This document shows, piece after piece, positions 46,456 to 55,756 of a stretch of 64,000 bases of DNA; within the stretch, counting starts at the first letter, position 1; each line of letters opens with the position of its first letter. Origin of the DNA: Oceanospirillum beijerinckii DSM 7166. Its GTDB lineage: Bacteria; Pseudomonadota; Gammaproteobacteria; Pseudomonadales; Halomonadaceae. The notes beneath the pieces are model-generated. The model was not told the origin of the DNA, searched no databases, and saw only the letters and a list, made by a program, of their open reading frames with translations. The stretch is from positions 120,216-184,215 of the forward strand of contig NZ_AULT01000008.1 of assembly GCF_000422425.1 (NCBI RefSeq), read 5' to 3'. The position numbers and the translations under genes are program-made.

Positions 46456-47280
46456 ATGCGGATTATTCTTTTGGTGCTGACGCTGATGTTGAGCTCCGGC
46501 TGGCTATGGCTGGAGCAGCATGCTCGTGATGGTTTGGTGTATCAGGGGATGCCCGACCGCCTCAATACAGGCTGGCAATACTGGTATAGGATACTGAGAA
46601 ATGAAGGCTTTGTATTAGGCTACTCCGATTATCGCTTAAATCCTGTTTGGGTCAGTTATGAATTGAGGGCACTTAATCGTGAGCAGAAACAACAACGCTA
46701 TTCGCGTCCCGGTCATTTTGAAAAGGATTGGCGTTCGATCTGGCCTGTGACTCATGATGATTATACCCGCACGGGTTATGATCGTGGTCATATGGCTCCA
46801 AACTATGCGATATCCCGCTTATACGGTCGAAAGGCTCAGCTGGATAGTTTTCTAATGACCAATATTACCCCGCAAAAACCGAATTTGAATCGCAAGCTCT
46901 GGCAGCGCCTGGAAGAAGCGGCGATTGATCATTTTTCTCATCAGTTTTATCGTGTTCAGGTAATCACGGGGCCGATTTTCTCTGATAACCCACACAGGCT
47001 TAAAAGTTTGATCCAGGTACCGGAGAGCTTCTATAAAGTATTTGTAGGAATTGATAAGCAGGATCAAGCCGTAAGCATGTTGGCTTTTGTTATGCCGCAG
47101 GATGTGAAAGGTAGTGAGCCTTTGACTAAGTTTGTCGTATCAGTGGATGAAGTGGAGCAAAGAACAGGTTACGATTTCTTCTCACAGTTGAATGATGTTC
47201 AGGAAACTAAGCTGGAAGCGACCATTGATGATAGGCCTTGGAATCTAAAGCAGGTAGCAAGGAAGCCTTCGCGCTACTAG
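46456..47280 (+). CDS. Secreted DNA/RNA non-specific endonuclease
   Basis: 274 residues. A signal peptide or anchor (residues 2-18, IILLVLTLMLSSGWLWL) precedes the beta-beta-alpha-metal nuclease domain. The catalytic motif is TGYDRGHMAPN with His112, and SFLMTNITPQKPNLNRKLWQRLE supplies the Mg-binding Asn. It would cleave extracellular or periplasmic nucleic acids, for nutrition or protection. GGAGAGAG precedes the ATG. It starts 68 bases after the beta-CASP gene and may be co-transcribed. Confidence 0.93.
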   Translation: MRIILLVLTLMLSSGWLWLEQHARDGLVYQGMPDRLNTGWQYWYRILRNEGFVLGYSDYRLNPVWVSYELRALNREQKQQRYSRPGHFEKDWRSIWPVTHDDYTRTGYDRGHMAPNYAISRLYGRKAQLDSFLMTNITPQKPNLNRKLWQRLEEAAIDHFSHQFYRVQVITGPIFSDNPHRLKSLIQVPESFYKVFVGIDKQDQAVSMLAFVMPQDVKGSEPLTKFVVSVDEVEQRTGYDFFSQLNDVQETKLEATIDDRPWNLKQVARKPSRY

Positions 47281-47461
47281 ATTGGCTTGCAGTGTTTTTT
47301 TGAGTGAACGAAGTGCGGTTCAGTCTAAAAGTGGTATGTAGAGTTAAGCATGTTACGAGTCTTAAACTAACAGATAAGCAGTGATATGAGAATGAAATCA
47401 AAAAATGATTCAGAGCTTGGTGTGATAAAAGCTGAGATGCTTGATTAAGCTAAGAAAGGAT

Positions 47462-47548
47462 TGGTGCCCAGAAGAGGACTTGAACCTCCACGGCCATACG
47501 GCCACTAGCACCTGAAGCTAGCGTGTCTACCAATTCCACCACCTGGGC
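47462..47548 (-). tRNA. tRNA-Leu (anticodon CAG)
   Basis: Folded by hand: acceptor GCCCAGG with CTTCTGGGC, D-arm region TGGTGGAATTGGTAGACAC, anticodon stem-loop CTAGC-TTCAGGT-GCTAG giving anticodon CAG, a long class II variable arm (GGCCGTATGGCC), T-arm GAGGTTCAAGTCCTC and an encoded CCA end. It diverges from rnr, as often seen in gammaproteobacteria. Confidence 0.97.
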
Positions 47549-47567
47549 AGCTCAGCAATGGAGGCGT

Positions 47568-47595
47568 ATTATACGGAGCACTTTTTACAATGCAA
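47568..47595 (-). promoter_or_regulatory. Promoter of tRNA-Leu
   Basis: On the minus strand TTGCAT, a 16-base spacer and a perfect TATAAT -10 lie 20 bases before the tRNA, followed by a GC-rich discriminator (ACGCC) typical of stringently controlled genes. Confidence 0.75.
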
Positions 47596-47728
47596 CTGTT
47601 TTTTCAAAGAAAATTGCAAAAAGGGAAAAAATATTTTTCATGCCGTATAATCACGCTCAATCATGCGCCTTGGAAGTGAGATGATACCAAGGCTTTAGCA
47701 GTTAAATTGAATCTTTAAGGCGAATGTT

Positions 47729-50251
47729 ATGAAACGCTGGTCAGTGAAGCAGGACCCTCATGCCGACCGTGAAGCCAATAAATATAACAACCCGGTACCG
47801 AGCCGTGAGTTTATTATGGGTTGGCTGAAGAACTACGGTCGCCCGCTGACCCATATGCAGTTATGTGAGCGCATGGGCTTGGTGGATGACAATGATATCG
47901 AAGCCCTGCGTCGTCGCCTAAAGGCGATGGAGCGTGATGGTCAGTTACTGAGCAATCGCAAGGGGGCTTATGGTCTGGTTAGCAAAATGCAGCTGGTCAA
48001 AGGCCGTATTGAAGCCCACCCGGATGGTTTTGGTTTTCTGATCCCGGAAGATGGCTCCGACGATCTGTTTTTAACCAATGCTCAGATGCGCAAGGTATTT
48101 CATGAGGATATTGCCCTGGCGCGAGTGGTTGGTGTTGACCGAAAGAACCGTCGTGAAGGTGCTTTGGTCGAAGTGCTGCAGCATAATACTCATCAGCTGG
48201 TAGGGCGCTATGTCGAGGAAAATGGCATTTTTTATGTGCGTCCGGACAACCCCAAGTTGCATCATGATGTCTTGATTCCCCCAGGCCAGTCGCTGGAAGC
48301 TAAACCGGGGCAGGTGGTGAGCGTTGAACTGACACAACAGCCAGCCCGTCGTATGCATGTACAGGGTAAGGTAGTTGAAATTCTGGGTGATGAGATGGCG
48401 CCGGGTATGGAGATCGATATTGCCATTCGCAAGCATAATATTCCCCATGAATTTCCACAGGATGTCCTGCAGCAGATTGAGCAGATGTCTGATCAGGTGG
48501 CAGAATCAGATAAAGAGAAACGTATTGATCTGCGCCATCTGCCATTTGTCACTATCGATGGTGAAGATGCCAAAGACTTTGATGATGCTGTTTACTGTGA
48601 GAAAAAAGCCTGGGGTAGCTGGAAGCTCTATGTCGCCATTGCCGATGTTTCTCACTATGTGGCGGTAAACTCCGCGCTGGATAAAGAAGCGCATCTGCGT
48701 GGTAATTCGGTTTACTTTCCGGGTCAGGTGGTACCTATGCTGCCTGAACTCCTGTCCAATGGCCTGTGTTCTCTGAATCCCCATGTGGATCGTTTGGTGA
48801 TGGTGTGCGAGATGAGCATCAGTGCCAAAGGTCAGATCAGTCGTTACCGTTTCTGTGAGGCGGTGATTCGTTCTCATGCCCGACTCACCTATACCCAAGT
48901 GGGTGCGTTACTGGATTCGGTGGACCATCCAGATGCCGCTATTTTTAAGGCGCAATATCCTGAGTTAGTAAAGCCGATCGAAACCCTATACGGCCTATAT
49001 AAAATTCTGCGTGCCGCTCGTAGCGTACGTGGTGCCATCGATTTTGAAACCGTCGAAACCCGTATCGAATTTGATGATCAGCGCAAGATTGAACGTATCG
49101 TACCTGTGGTGCGTAACGAAGCACATAAGCTGATCGAAGAGTGCATGCTGTGCGCCAATGTGGCCTCGGCGCGCTTTCTGGAAAAATACAAACTGCCGGG
49201 TGTGTTCCGTGTGCACCAAGGGCCAAAAGCCGAGCGCCTGGAAAAACTGAAAACCTATCTGGGCGAGTTGGGCCTGACCCTGGGCGGTGGCGATGAGCCG
49301 ACCCCTATCGATTATCAGAATATCTTGCTGGAGATCGAAGGCCGACCAGATGCGGAAAGTATTCAGACCTTCCTGCTGCAGTCGCTGTCTCAGGCGGTCT
49401 ATACACCAGATAATCAGGGCCACTTCGGTCTGCACTATAAAGCCTACACTCACTTTACCTCTCCGATTCGTCGTTACCCGGATCTGCTGACCCATAGAGC
49501 AATTCGCTCTATGTTGCGCAGTGAGCTGGAAAGCAATCATCTGTTAAGAGCGGATGATACCGAGGTCGAGCCTAAACAGCGCTGGTTACCTTACTCCATG
49601 GAGCAGATGCTGGAGTTGGGTGAGCACTGTTCTATGACTGAGCGTCGTGCTGATGATGCCACGTATGATGTATTGGCATGGTTGAAGTGTGAATATACCG
49701 CAGCTCATATCGGCGACAGTTTTGCCGGTACAGTGACAGGTGTAACGGGTTTTGGCTTGTTTGTGCGTTTGGATGAGATCTATGTGGATGGCCTCGTGCA
49801 TGTGACGGGCCTGCCATCGGATTACTATCACTTTGATGCCGCGACTCAGCGTCTGAAAGGTGAGCGCAGCGGTCGTCGTTATAGCCTGGGCGATAAGTTG
49901 AATGTGATCGTGGCGCGAGTAGATCTGGATGAGCGCAAGATCGACTTTGAACTGGATCAGGCAGTCGACGTTAAGCCTGGTAAAAAGCGTAAACCAAGTA
50001 AACGTAAAATCTCCACTGAAGAACTATCTTTAGCAAAGAGTATTGCTGATGATGTGGCCAAGGAAGAGAAGGGTAAATCGCCTAAGAAAGGCAAAAAGGA
50101 TGGTAAGCGCAAGAAGCTGAAGCCGGCAGAGAAAGGGCGTTCCGGGGCGGACGGCAATCATAGTAGAAAGAGTGCGAGTGCCAAAAAGAAAGTCGGTAAA
50201 AGACGGCCTGGCAAAAATGCTCGAGCTAAAACAAAGCAAGCCACAAGCTAA
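47729..50251 (+). CDS. rnr: Ribonuclease R
   Basis: 840 residues. In order: an N-terminal helix-turn-helix (about 30-90), cold-shock domains (KMQLVKGRIEAHPDGFGFLIPED), the RNB catalytic core with DGEDAKDFDDAVY (the metal-binding Asp cluster) and HFTSPIRRYPDLLTHRAI, a C-terminal S1 domain (GTVTGVTGFGLFVRLDEIYVDGLVHV), and a Lys-rich tail of about 90 residues. It is a 3'-5' exonuclease that degrades structured RNA and takes part in rRNA quality control. It lies before rlmB, as usual. Confidence 0.97.
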   Translation: MKRWSVKQDPHADREANKYNNPVPSREFIMGWLKNYGRPLTHMQLCERMGLVDDNDIEALRRRLKAMERDGQLLSNRKGAYGLVSKMQLVKGRIEAHPDGFGFLIPEDGSDDLFLTNAQMRKVFHEDIALARVVGVDRKNRREGALVEVLQHNTHQLVGRYVEENGIFYVRPDNPKLHHDVLIPPGQSLEAKPGQVVSVELTQQPARRMHVQGKVVEILGDEMAPGMEIDIAIRKHNIPHEFPQDVLQQIEQMSDQVAESDKEKRIDLRHLPFVTIDGEDAKDFDDAVYCEKKAWGSWKLYVAIADVSHYVAVNSALDKEAHLRGNSVYFPGQVVPMLPELLSNGLCSLNPHVDRLVMVCEMSISAKGQISRYRFCEAVIRSHARLTYTQVGALLDSVDHPDAAIFKAQYPELVKPIETLYGLYKILRAARSVRGAIDFETVETRIEFDDQRKIERIVPVVRNEAHKLIEECMLCANVASARFLEKYKLPGVFRVHQGPKAERLEKLKTYLGELGLTLGGGDEPTPIDYQNILLEIEGRPDAESIQTFLLQSLSQAVYTPDNQGHFGLHYKAYTHFTSPIRRYPDLLTHRAIRSMLRSELESNHLLRADDTEVEPKQRWLPYSMEQMLELGEHCSMTERRADDATYDVLAWLKCEYTAAHIGDSFAGTVTGVTGFGLFVRLDEIYVDGLVHVTGLPSDYYHFDAATQRLKGERSGRRYSLGDKLNVIVARVDLDERKIDFELDQAVDVKPGKKRKPSKRKISTEELSLAKSIADDVAKEEKGKSPKKGKKDGKRKKLKPAEKGRSGADGNHSRKSASAKKKVGKRRPGKNARAKTKQATS

Positions 50252-50302
50252 TTGGGCCTTTGGGGGTTCAGCAAACGAATCAAAACGAGTTGAAATAACA
50301 GA

Positions 50303-50328
50303 AGCCTGTTCATAATGAGCAGGTTTTT
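50303..50328 (+). terminator. Terminator-like hairpin between rnr and rlmB
   Basis: CCTGTTCAT-A-ATGAGCAGG (one G-T type mismatch) followed by TTTTTGCTTTT. It may only attenuate, since rlmB follows on the same strand. Confidence 0.75.
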
Positions 50329-50362
50329 GCTTTTACTTTTTTATAAATAGTTGGAAGACAGC

Positions 50363-51193
50363 GTGAAGCAACGTAACGATCAGGGCCGTCAGCGGCGAAA
50401 AAATCAAGGGCGCCAAAGTCATACTGAACGTCGGGCCGGTAAGCCGCAGCGGCAGTCATCAATCGAGGCTGTGTACGGTATCCACGCGGTGACGAGTTTG
50501 TTAAACCGTCAGCCTGAGCAGATTATCGAACTAAAGCTGGTCGAAAGTCGGGATGATGACAAGGTTCAGTATATTCAGCATCAGGCTGAAAAACTGGGTC
50601 TGCGTCTGACGCTGGTTGAGCGTGATGCCCTGGATGATCTGTTGGGGGATGTGGTGCACCAAGGTGTTGTCGCCGTGTGCAAGCCGCTGAAAACCTATAC
50701 CGATGCCTGGCTGATGGAGCAGTTGGCTCATCAGGATAAGCCGCTGTTACTGGTCTTGGATGGTGTCACTGACCCCCATAACCTGGGCGCGTGCCTGCGT
50801 ACTGCCGATGCGGCGGGTGCTCATGCAGTGATCGTGCCGAAAGATAAGTCGGCGACGTTGAACGCTACGGTGCGCAAAGTTGCTTGTGGTGCTGCAGAAG
50901 TGATACCGCTGGTGGCCGTTACTAATCTGTCCCGCACGCTGAATGAGCTGAAAGATGCCGGTGTTTGGGTGATTGGTACCGCCGGTGAAGCGGAACAGAG
51001 TTTGTATCAGGTGGATCTGTCTGGTCCGGTGGCCCTGGTGATGGGGGCCGAAGGTAAAGGTATGCGGCGCCTGACCCGTGAGCAGTGTGATCAGTTGGTG
51101 AACTTACCGATGGCTGGTGAAGTGAGTAGCCTGAATGTCTCTGTCGCGACAGGCGTCTGTCTTTACGAAGCGGTACGTCAGCGTCAGGGATGA
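50363..51193 (+). CDS. rlmB: 23S rRNA (guanosine-2'-O)-methyltransferase RlmB
   Basis: 276 residues from the GTG at 50363, which has GGAAGA 7 bases before it; the TTG at 50351 is poorer. A basic N-terminal extension of about 30 residues precedes a substrate-binding domain (IEAVYGIHAVTSLLNR) and the SpoU knot domain: LDGVTDPHNLGACLRTADAAG, VALVMGAEGKGMRRLTREQCD and NLPMAGEVSSLNVSVATGVCLYE. It methylates G2251 of 23S rRNA. The extension is longer than in E. coli. Confidence 0.96.
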   Translation: MKQRNDQGRQRRKNQGRQSHTERRAGKPQRQSSIEAVYGIHAVTSLLNRQPEQIIELKLVESRDDDKVQYIQHQAEKLGLRLTLVERDALDDLLGDVVHQGVVAVCKPLKTYTDAWLMEQLAHQDKPLLLVLDGVTDPHNLGACLRTADAAGAHAVIVPKDKSATLNATVRKVACGAAEVIPLVAVTNLSRTLNELKDAGVWVIGTAGEAEQSLYQVDLSGPVALVMGAEGKGMRRLTREQCDQLVNLPMAGEVSSLNVSVATGVCLYEAVRQRQG

Positions 51194-51337
51194 AGTCGCG
51201 AAAAAGCAATTTTTTTTCTTGCTTCTATAGGTTGAGCTCTATAGAATCTCGCGGTTCTTTGAAGAACGATTCTTTCCACTCCTTGCTTTTCCGGGAATTT
51301 GCCCTTTGGAGAAGCTGTAAAACCGTAAGGAGCTATA
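51194..51337 (+). promoter_or_regulatory. rpsF leader region with stable hairpin
   Basis: GTTCTT-TG-AAGAAC (51254-51267), extended by AGAAT/ATTCT, forms a stable stem. Downstream are CCGGGAATTTGCCC and the ribosome site AAGGAGC. rpsF-rpsR leaders are known to bind the S6:S18 complex through CCG-containing structures, so an autoregulatory leader is possible; I could not confirm the conserved pseudoknot. Confidence 0.4.
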
Positions 51338-51760
51338 ATGCGTCATTACGAAGTTGTGTTCATGGTTCACCCGGACCAGAGCGAACAGGTTCCAGCTATG
51401 ATCGAGCGTTACACCAGCCTAGTACAGGAAAATGGTGGTGCTGTTCATCGTCTGGAAGATTGGGGTCGTCGTCACCTGGCCTACCCAATTAACAAAATTC
51501 ATAAAGCACACTATGTTCTGATGAACATTGAATCTACTAGTGAAGTAGTAGATGAGCTGACTGAAATCTTCCGTTACAACGATGCGATCATCCGTAATCT
51601 GGTTGTTCGTACTAAAGACGCTGTAACTGAAGCATCTCCAGTTAAAGCTGAAGCCTCTCGCGAAGATCGTCGTGACGAGCGTAAAGCAGAGCGTGCTCCA
51701 GAAGCTGTTGAGTCTGAAGACGTAGCTGATGATGAAGAAGCTGCTGATTCTGAAGATTAA
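51338..51760 (+). CDS. rpsF: 30S ribosomal protein S6
   Basis: 140 residues. [39 protein letters not shown] and the final strand [16 protein letters not shown] are conserved in S6. The C-terminal 40 residues form an acidic and alanine-rich tail, the part that RimK extends with glutamate in E. coli. First gene of the rpsF-rpsR-DUF2232-rplI operon; priB, present between rpsF and rpsR in enterobacteria, is absent. Confidence 0.98.
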   Translation: MRHYEVVFMVHPDQSEQVPAMIERYTSLVQENGGAVHRLEDWGRRHLAYPINKIHKAHYVLMNIESTSEVVDELTEIFRYNDAIIRNLVVRTKDAVTEASPVKAEASREDRRDERKAERAPEAVESEDVADDEEAADSED

Positions 51761-51788
51761 TCACTAAGAGACTTTTGGGAGTATATCC

Positions 51789-52016
51789 ATGGCACGTTTT
51801 TTCCGTCGTCGCAAGTTCTGCCGTTTCACCGCTGAAGGTGTAGATCAGATCGATTATAAAGACATCGAAACTCTGAAAAGCTACATCACTGAAACTGGCA
51901 AGATCGTTCCTAGCCGTATCACTGGTACTAAAGCACGTTATCAGCGTCAGCTGGCTACCGCTATCAAGCGCGCCCGCTACCTGGCTCTGCTGCCGTACAC
52001 TGACGGTCACCAGTAA
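51789..52016 (+). CDS. rpsR: 30S ribosomal protein S18
   Basis: 75 residues, normal for S18. It begins [25 protein letters not shown] and has [44 protein letters not shown]. It sits on the platform of the small subunit next to S6. Follows rpsF by 28 bases. Confidence 0.99.
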   Translation: MARFFRRRKFCRFTAEGVDQIDYKDIETLKSYITETGKIVPSRITGTKARYQRQLATAIKRARYLALLPYTDGHQ

Positions 52017-52041
52017 GACTAAAACGATATAAGGCAGGTGC

Positions 52042-52896
52042 ATGCGCTTTGTTGCGAAATATGCACTAACATCGCGAACTAACGCGATAATTGCTACGGC
52101 TATCAGTGCAGCAATACCGATGTTTTTTTGGGTTGCTGCCGCCGTAGTTGGCTTGATAACCCTGAGAAGGGGAAGCCGGGAAGGTAGTCAGGTGATGCTT
52201 TGGGGCTCACTGCCTGCTGTATTCTGGCTAAGCCAGGGTGATCCCATCCCGGTAGCAGTAATCCTTGGCGTAATGCTGATGGCACTGATACTGAGGGCAA
52301 CAGTCGACTGGTCTAAGCCATTACTGGCTGGAGCTGTTCTTGGCGCTGCATTAAGTAGCATCTGGCCACCTCAATTGGTGGCTGAGATTGTTAATGTTTT
52401 GCATTCACTCGCAGTTGCGGCTGGAGAAGGAGATGCATCACTGAGCAATCAGCAGGAAGAGTTTCTGACCCTTGTCGTGATGGGCGCTATCTCTGCATTT
52501 TATACCGTTGCGGTATTTGGCAGTTTAGTATTGGCTCGCTGGTGGCAAGCTGTGGAGTTTAATCCCGGTGGCTTCCAAAAAGAGTTCCATCAGTTTCGAC
52601 TTCCGCTGATACCTGCATTGGTATTGGGTGCTGTTGTTTTTTTGAGCGCAGAGATTGATATTGAAGCGTTGAAATGGGTACCTGCATTATCGGTACCACT
52701 GGTGTTTGCCTGTATCGCCTTAGTTCATGGTGTTGTAGCGATCAAACAATTGAGTTCGACCTGGTTAACAGTATTCTATGTTTTACTGTTTATCATGGGG
52801 CGCTCACTGTACGTATTTATGATTTTTATGGCTTTCCTGGATAGCTTTTGGGACTTTAGAGGCCGCTTGGTCAACCAGAAGCCGCCACAGGATTAA
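52042..52896 (+). CDS. DUF2232-like polytopic membrane protein
   Basis: 284 residues with about eight hydrophobic helices, beginning FVAKYALTSRTNAIIATAISAAIPMFFWVAAAVVGLITLRRG and ending in a helix with SLYVFMIFMAFLDSFWDFRGR. A membrane gene of this family (YybS/DUF2232-like) commonly sits between rpsR and rplI in Pseudomonas and relatives, and its function is unknown. It starts 25 bases after rpsR and ends 28 bases before rplI, so it is within the ribosomal operon. Confidence 0.85.
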   Translation: MRFVAKYALTSRTNAIIATAISAAIPMFFWVAAAVVGLITLRRGSREGSQVMLWGSLPAVFWLSQGDPIPVAVILGVMLMALILRATVDWSKPLLAGAVLGAALSSIWPPQLVAEIVNVLHSLAVAAGEGDASLSNQQEEFLTLVVMGAISAFYTVAVFGSLVLARWWQAVEFNPGGFQKEFHQFRLPLIPALVLGAVVFLSAEIDIEALKWVPALSVPLVFACIALVHGVVAIKQLSSTWLTVFYVLLFIMGRSLYVFMIFMAFLDSFWDFRGRLVNQKPPQD

Positions 52897-52924
52897 GCGG
52901 TAAAAGATTAGAGAGGTTTACGAG

Positions 52925-53374
52925 ATGGAAGTTATTCTGCTCGAGAAAGTAGGCAAACTGGGTGGCTTAGGCGACCAAGTGACCGTTAAAGCCGGTTTTG
53001 GCCGTAACTTCCTGCTGCCTTACGGTAAAGCTGTAATGGCAACAGAAGCTAATATTGCTGAATTTGAAGCGCGTCGCTCTGAACTGGAAGCGCAAGCCGC
53101 TGAGATCAAAGCTGCTGCTGAAGCACGTGCTGCTGCACTGGAAGAGATCGAACTGTCTATCGCTGCTAAAGCGGGTGACGAAGGTAAACTGTTCGGTTCT
53201 ATCGGTACTCGTGATCTGGCAGAAGCAATCAGCTCTGCTGGCATCGATGTAGCGAAGAGCGAAGTGCGTCTGCCAGAAGGTCCTATCCGTACTGTTGGCG
53301 AATTCGACGTTGCAATTCAGCTGCACAGTGATGTGACTACTTCTGTACACATTATCGTGACTGCAGAAGACTAA
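52925..53374 (+). CDS. rplI: 50S ribosomal protein L9
   Basis: 149 residues. The N-terminal RNA-binding domain ([35 protein letters not shown]) is joined by a long helix (residues 50-75) to the C-terminal domain ([32 protein letters not shown]). It is the last gene of the operon, followed by a terminator. Confidence 0.99.
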   Translation: MEVILLEKVGKLGGLGDQVTVKAGFGRNFLLPYGKAVMATEANIAEFEARRSELEAQAAEIKAAAEARAAALEEIELSIAAKAGDEGKLFGSIGTRDLAEAISSAGIDVAKSEVRLPEGPIRTVGEFDVAIQLHSDVTTSVHIIVTAED

Positions 53375-53397
53375 GATCAGATTTTCTGATTTTGAAG

Positions 53398-53430
53398 AAG
53401 GCATCTGGCTTAAGTCAGATGCCTTTTTTA
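53398..53430 (+). terminator. Rho-independent terminator after rplI
   Basis: AAGGCATCTG (53398-53407) pairs with CAGATGCCTT (53416-53425) around an 8-base loop, followed by TTTTT. Confidence 0.95.
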
Positions 53431-53620
53431 TTACCTGTTTGTTTTGTTATGCCTCTTTGTTTAGGGCTTTTGGCAATCTGATCTTATGTTGCGAGCTTTT
53501 ATCCATCGAGCCATTTATCCAGTCCGGTATCTGGTCTAAAATTTCCTCCGCTTTATAAACCTTGTTTCATCTGAGTTACACTGAACATCAATCTGTACTA
53601 TTCAGGAGAAGTCGATCCCT

Positions 53621-55024
53621 ATGTCTGACAGAGCTGTTGCTGATCAGCAAACTGATGCTTTAAAAGTGCCGCCACACTCACTGGAGGCCGAACGCTCGGT
53701 GTTAGGTGGTCTTTTGCTGGATAATGAAGCTTGGGATGGCGTGTCTGAACGAATTGTGCCTAATGATTTCTATCGTCGTGATCATCAGATGATCTTTGAG
53801 GCGATGATGGGGTTGGCAGAAAAGGCGCAACCTTTTGATTTGGTGACCATTTCAGAGGTACTGGATCAGAAAAATGAGCTGGAGCAGATCGGAGGCCTGG
53901 CTTATCTGGCTGAGGTGGCACGAAATACGCCGTCGGCCAGTAATATTGTGGCTTATGCAGAGATTGTGCGTGAGCGCTCTACCTTGCGCCAGCTGATCAA
54001 AGCATCGAATAAGATTGCTGAAAACGCCTATGACACTGAAGGGCGTAGCTCGGATGAGTTGCTGAATGAAGCAGAGCGTCTGGTTTTTGAGATAGCTGAA
54101 TCCCGCCCTAAATTTGGTGGGCCGGAAGGGATGGTTACCATCCTGAAAAAGACCGTTGAGAAAATCGACGAGCTGTATAAGCTGGATTCCACCATGACGG
54201 GGATCAGTACCGGCTTTAAAGATCTGGATGGTATGACTTCGGGTCTGCAGCCATCTGATCTGATTATTGTCGCCGGTCGTCCCTCCATGGGTAAAACCAC
54301 CTTTGCGATGAATGTGGTGGAAAACGTTACTCTGTCCCAGGATAACACTGTGGTTGTATTCAGTATGGAGATGCCGAATGAGTCTCTGATGCTGCGTATG
54401 CTGTCCTCCCTTGGGCGGATTGATCAGACAAAAGTGCGTACAGGTAAGTTGGGGGATGAGGATTGGCCGCGTTTAATGTCTGCGGTAAATCTGTTGCAGG
54501 AGCGTAAGATGTTTATCGATGATACGCCTGCGTTAACACCCAATGAGATGCGCTCCCGTGTGCGCCGTATCTACCGTGAAAGTGGTGATATTGGTCTGGT
54601 GATGATCGACTACCTGCAGCTGATGCGTGTGCCAGGTTTGTCTGATAACCGTACGGCAGAGATCTCTGAAATTTCCCGTTCCTTGAAGGCGCTAGCTAAA
54701 GAGTTTAATTGTCCAGTGATCGCTCTATCGCAGCTTAACCGGAGTTTGGAGCAGCGGCCGAATAAGCGTCCTGTAATGTCGGATCTGCGTGAGTCGGGGG
54801 CGATTGAGCAGGATGCGGACGTTATTGCCTTTATCTATCGTGATGAAGTGTATAACAAGGAAGATGAGCACAATAAGGGCTTGGCCGAAGTCATTATTGG
54901 TAAGCAGCGTAATGGTCCCATTGGGACGGTGCATCTGGCCTTTCGGGGGCAGTTCACTCGCTTTGAGGATCTGGCTCCAGAGCATTACAGTGAATACGCT
55001 GCTAACTCTGGTGCTGGCGAATAG
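53621..55024 (+). CDS. dnaB: Replicative DNA helicase DnaB
   Basis: 467 residues. An N-terminal domain (PPHSLEAERSVLGGLLLDNEAWDGV) joins through a linker helix to the RecA-like motor: Walker A GRPSMGKTTFAMN, VVFSMEMPNESLMLRMLSS, Walker B LVMIDYLQLM and the AFIYRDEVYN region with arginine finger nearby. It is the hexameric helicase of the chromosome fork. It stands downstream of rplI as in many gammaproteobacteria. No intein is visible. Confidence 0.98.
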   Translation: MSDRAVADQQTDALKVPPHSLEAERSVLGGLLLDNEAWDGVSERIVPNDFYRRDHQMIFEAMMGLAEKAQPFDLVTISEVLDQKNELEQIGGLAYLAEVARNTPSASNIVAYAEIVRERSTLRQLIKASNKIAENAYDTEGRSSDELLNEAERLVFEIAESRPKFGGPEGMVTILKKTVEKIDELYKLDSTMTGISTGFKDLDGMTSGLQPSDLIIVAGRPSMGKTTFAMNVVENVTLSQDNTVVVFSMEMPNESLMLRMLSSLGRIDQTKVRTGKLGDEDWPRLMSAVNLLQERKMFIDDTPALTPNEMRSRVRRIYRESGDIGLVMIDYLQLMRVPGLSDNRTAEISEISRSLKALAKEFNCPVIALSQLNRSLEQRPNKRPVMSDLRESGAIEQDADVIAFIYRDEVYNKEDEHNKGLAEVIIGKQRNGPIGTVHLAFRGQFTRFEDLAPEHYSEYAANSGAGE

Positions 55025-55269
55025 TCCGCTATTCATTATCTTTTGGCGTATTCAGTCACGCGAACTTTGCCAGCCAAGGCTATACTGGCTGGGTGGCTTG
55101 GCTTGTTTGTCGCGTCAGTCGTTTTACAGATCTACTTTTGCTGTAATGGTAATAAAGCAAGAATTTAAATAAGCAAAATATGCAGGTATCGCTTGTCAGG
55201 TGCCGAATAAGCCCTATAATCCCCTGCCTTTGTTTTTGCCGATGACCTTTTATTGAGTGAGGAGTTTTC

Positions 55270-55569
55270 ATGGCTGGTAAATTCCGCCCCGGAGCACGCC
55301 GTACCCGTACCCCAAAACTGCAGGGTAAGGGCACCTTAGAATCTGTAGCCACTGAGGGGCCTTTTCAGGAATGGCTGGGCATGCCTGAGTTGTACCGTCA
55401 TAGCCTGATGGTGGATGGTACGGAATACTCCTATCAGACAGAAGAGCCTGAGCTGTCGGTTTCTATAGATGATATCGTCGTGTTTCGTTATAAAGAAACG
55501 GCTAAAGGTAACTGGATTGACCGTAACTCGCTGGGAGTATGGATTGACCCCGCGACATATAATCAGTGA
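55270..55569 (+). CDS. Conserved hypothetical protein
   Basis: 99 residues. A basic, Arg/Lys-rich N-terminus (residues 3-25, GKFRPGARRTRTPKLQGKG) is followed by a compact acidic domain (WLGMPELYRHSLMVDGTEYSYQTEEPELSVSIDDIVVFRYKETAKGNWIDRNSLGVWIDP). The charge split suggests nucleic-acid or ribosome contact, but I do not recognise the family. GAGGAG precedes the ATG. It is convergent with pheA across a terminator. Confidence 0.75.
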   Translation: MAGKFRPGARRTRTPKLQGKGTLESVATEGPFQEWLGMPELYRHSLMVDGTEYSYQTEEPELSVSIDDIVVFRYKETAKGNWIDRNSLGVWIDPATYNQ

Positions 55570-55662
55570 TGTGTTGGGTATTTTGTCATACTGTATTCGG
55601 TGCTTCAGGCTTGATGACTTAAGCTTAATGGCAGATGTTTGATAGGCTTGAATAGCACCATA

Positions 55663-55701
55663 AAAATAGCCCGCTTGCTTTTGGTAAGCGGGCCATTTTT
55701 T
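55663..55701. terminator. Bidirectional terminator between the hypothetical gene and pheA
   Basis: GCCCGCTT (55669-55676) pairs with AAGCGGGC (55686-55693), with T-runs on both strands. Confidence 0.92.
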
Positions 55702-55756
55702 AGCTGGACTGGACGTATCTGCTCTCCAGTACAGTCGATATTTAGGTTGTAGAAAG

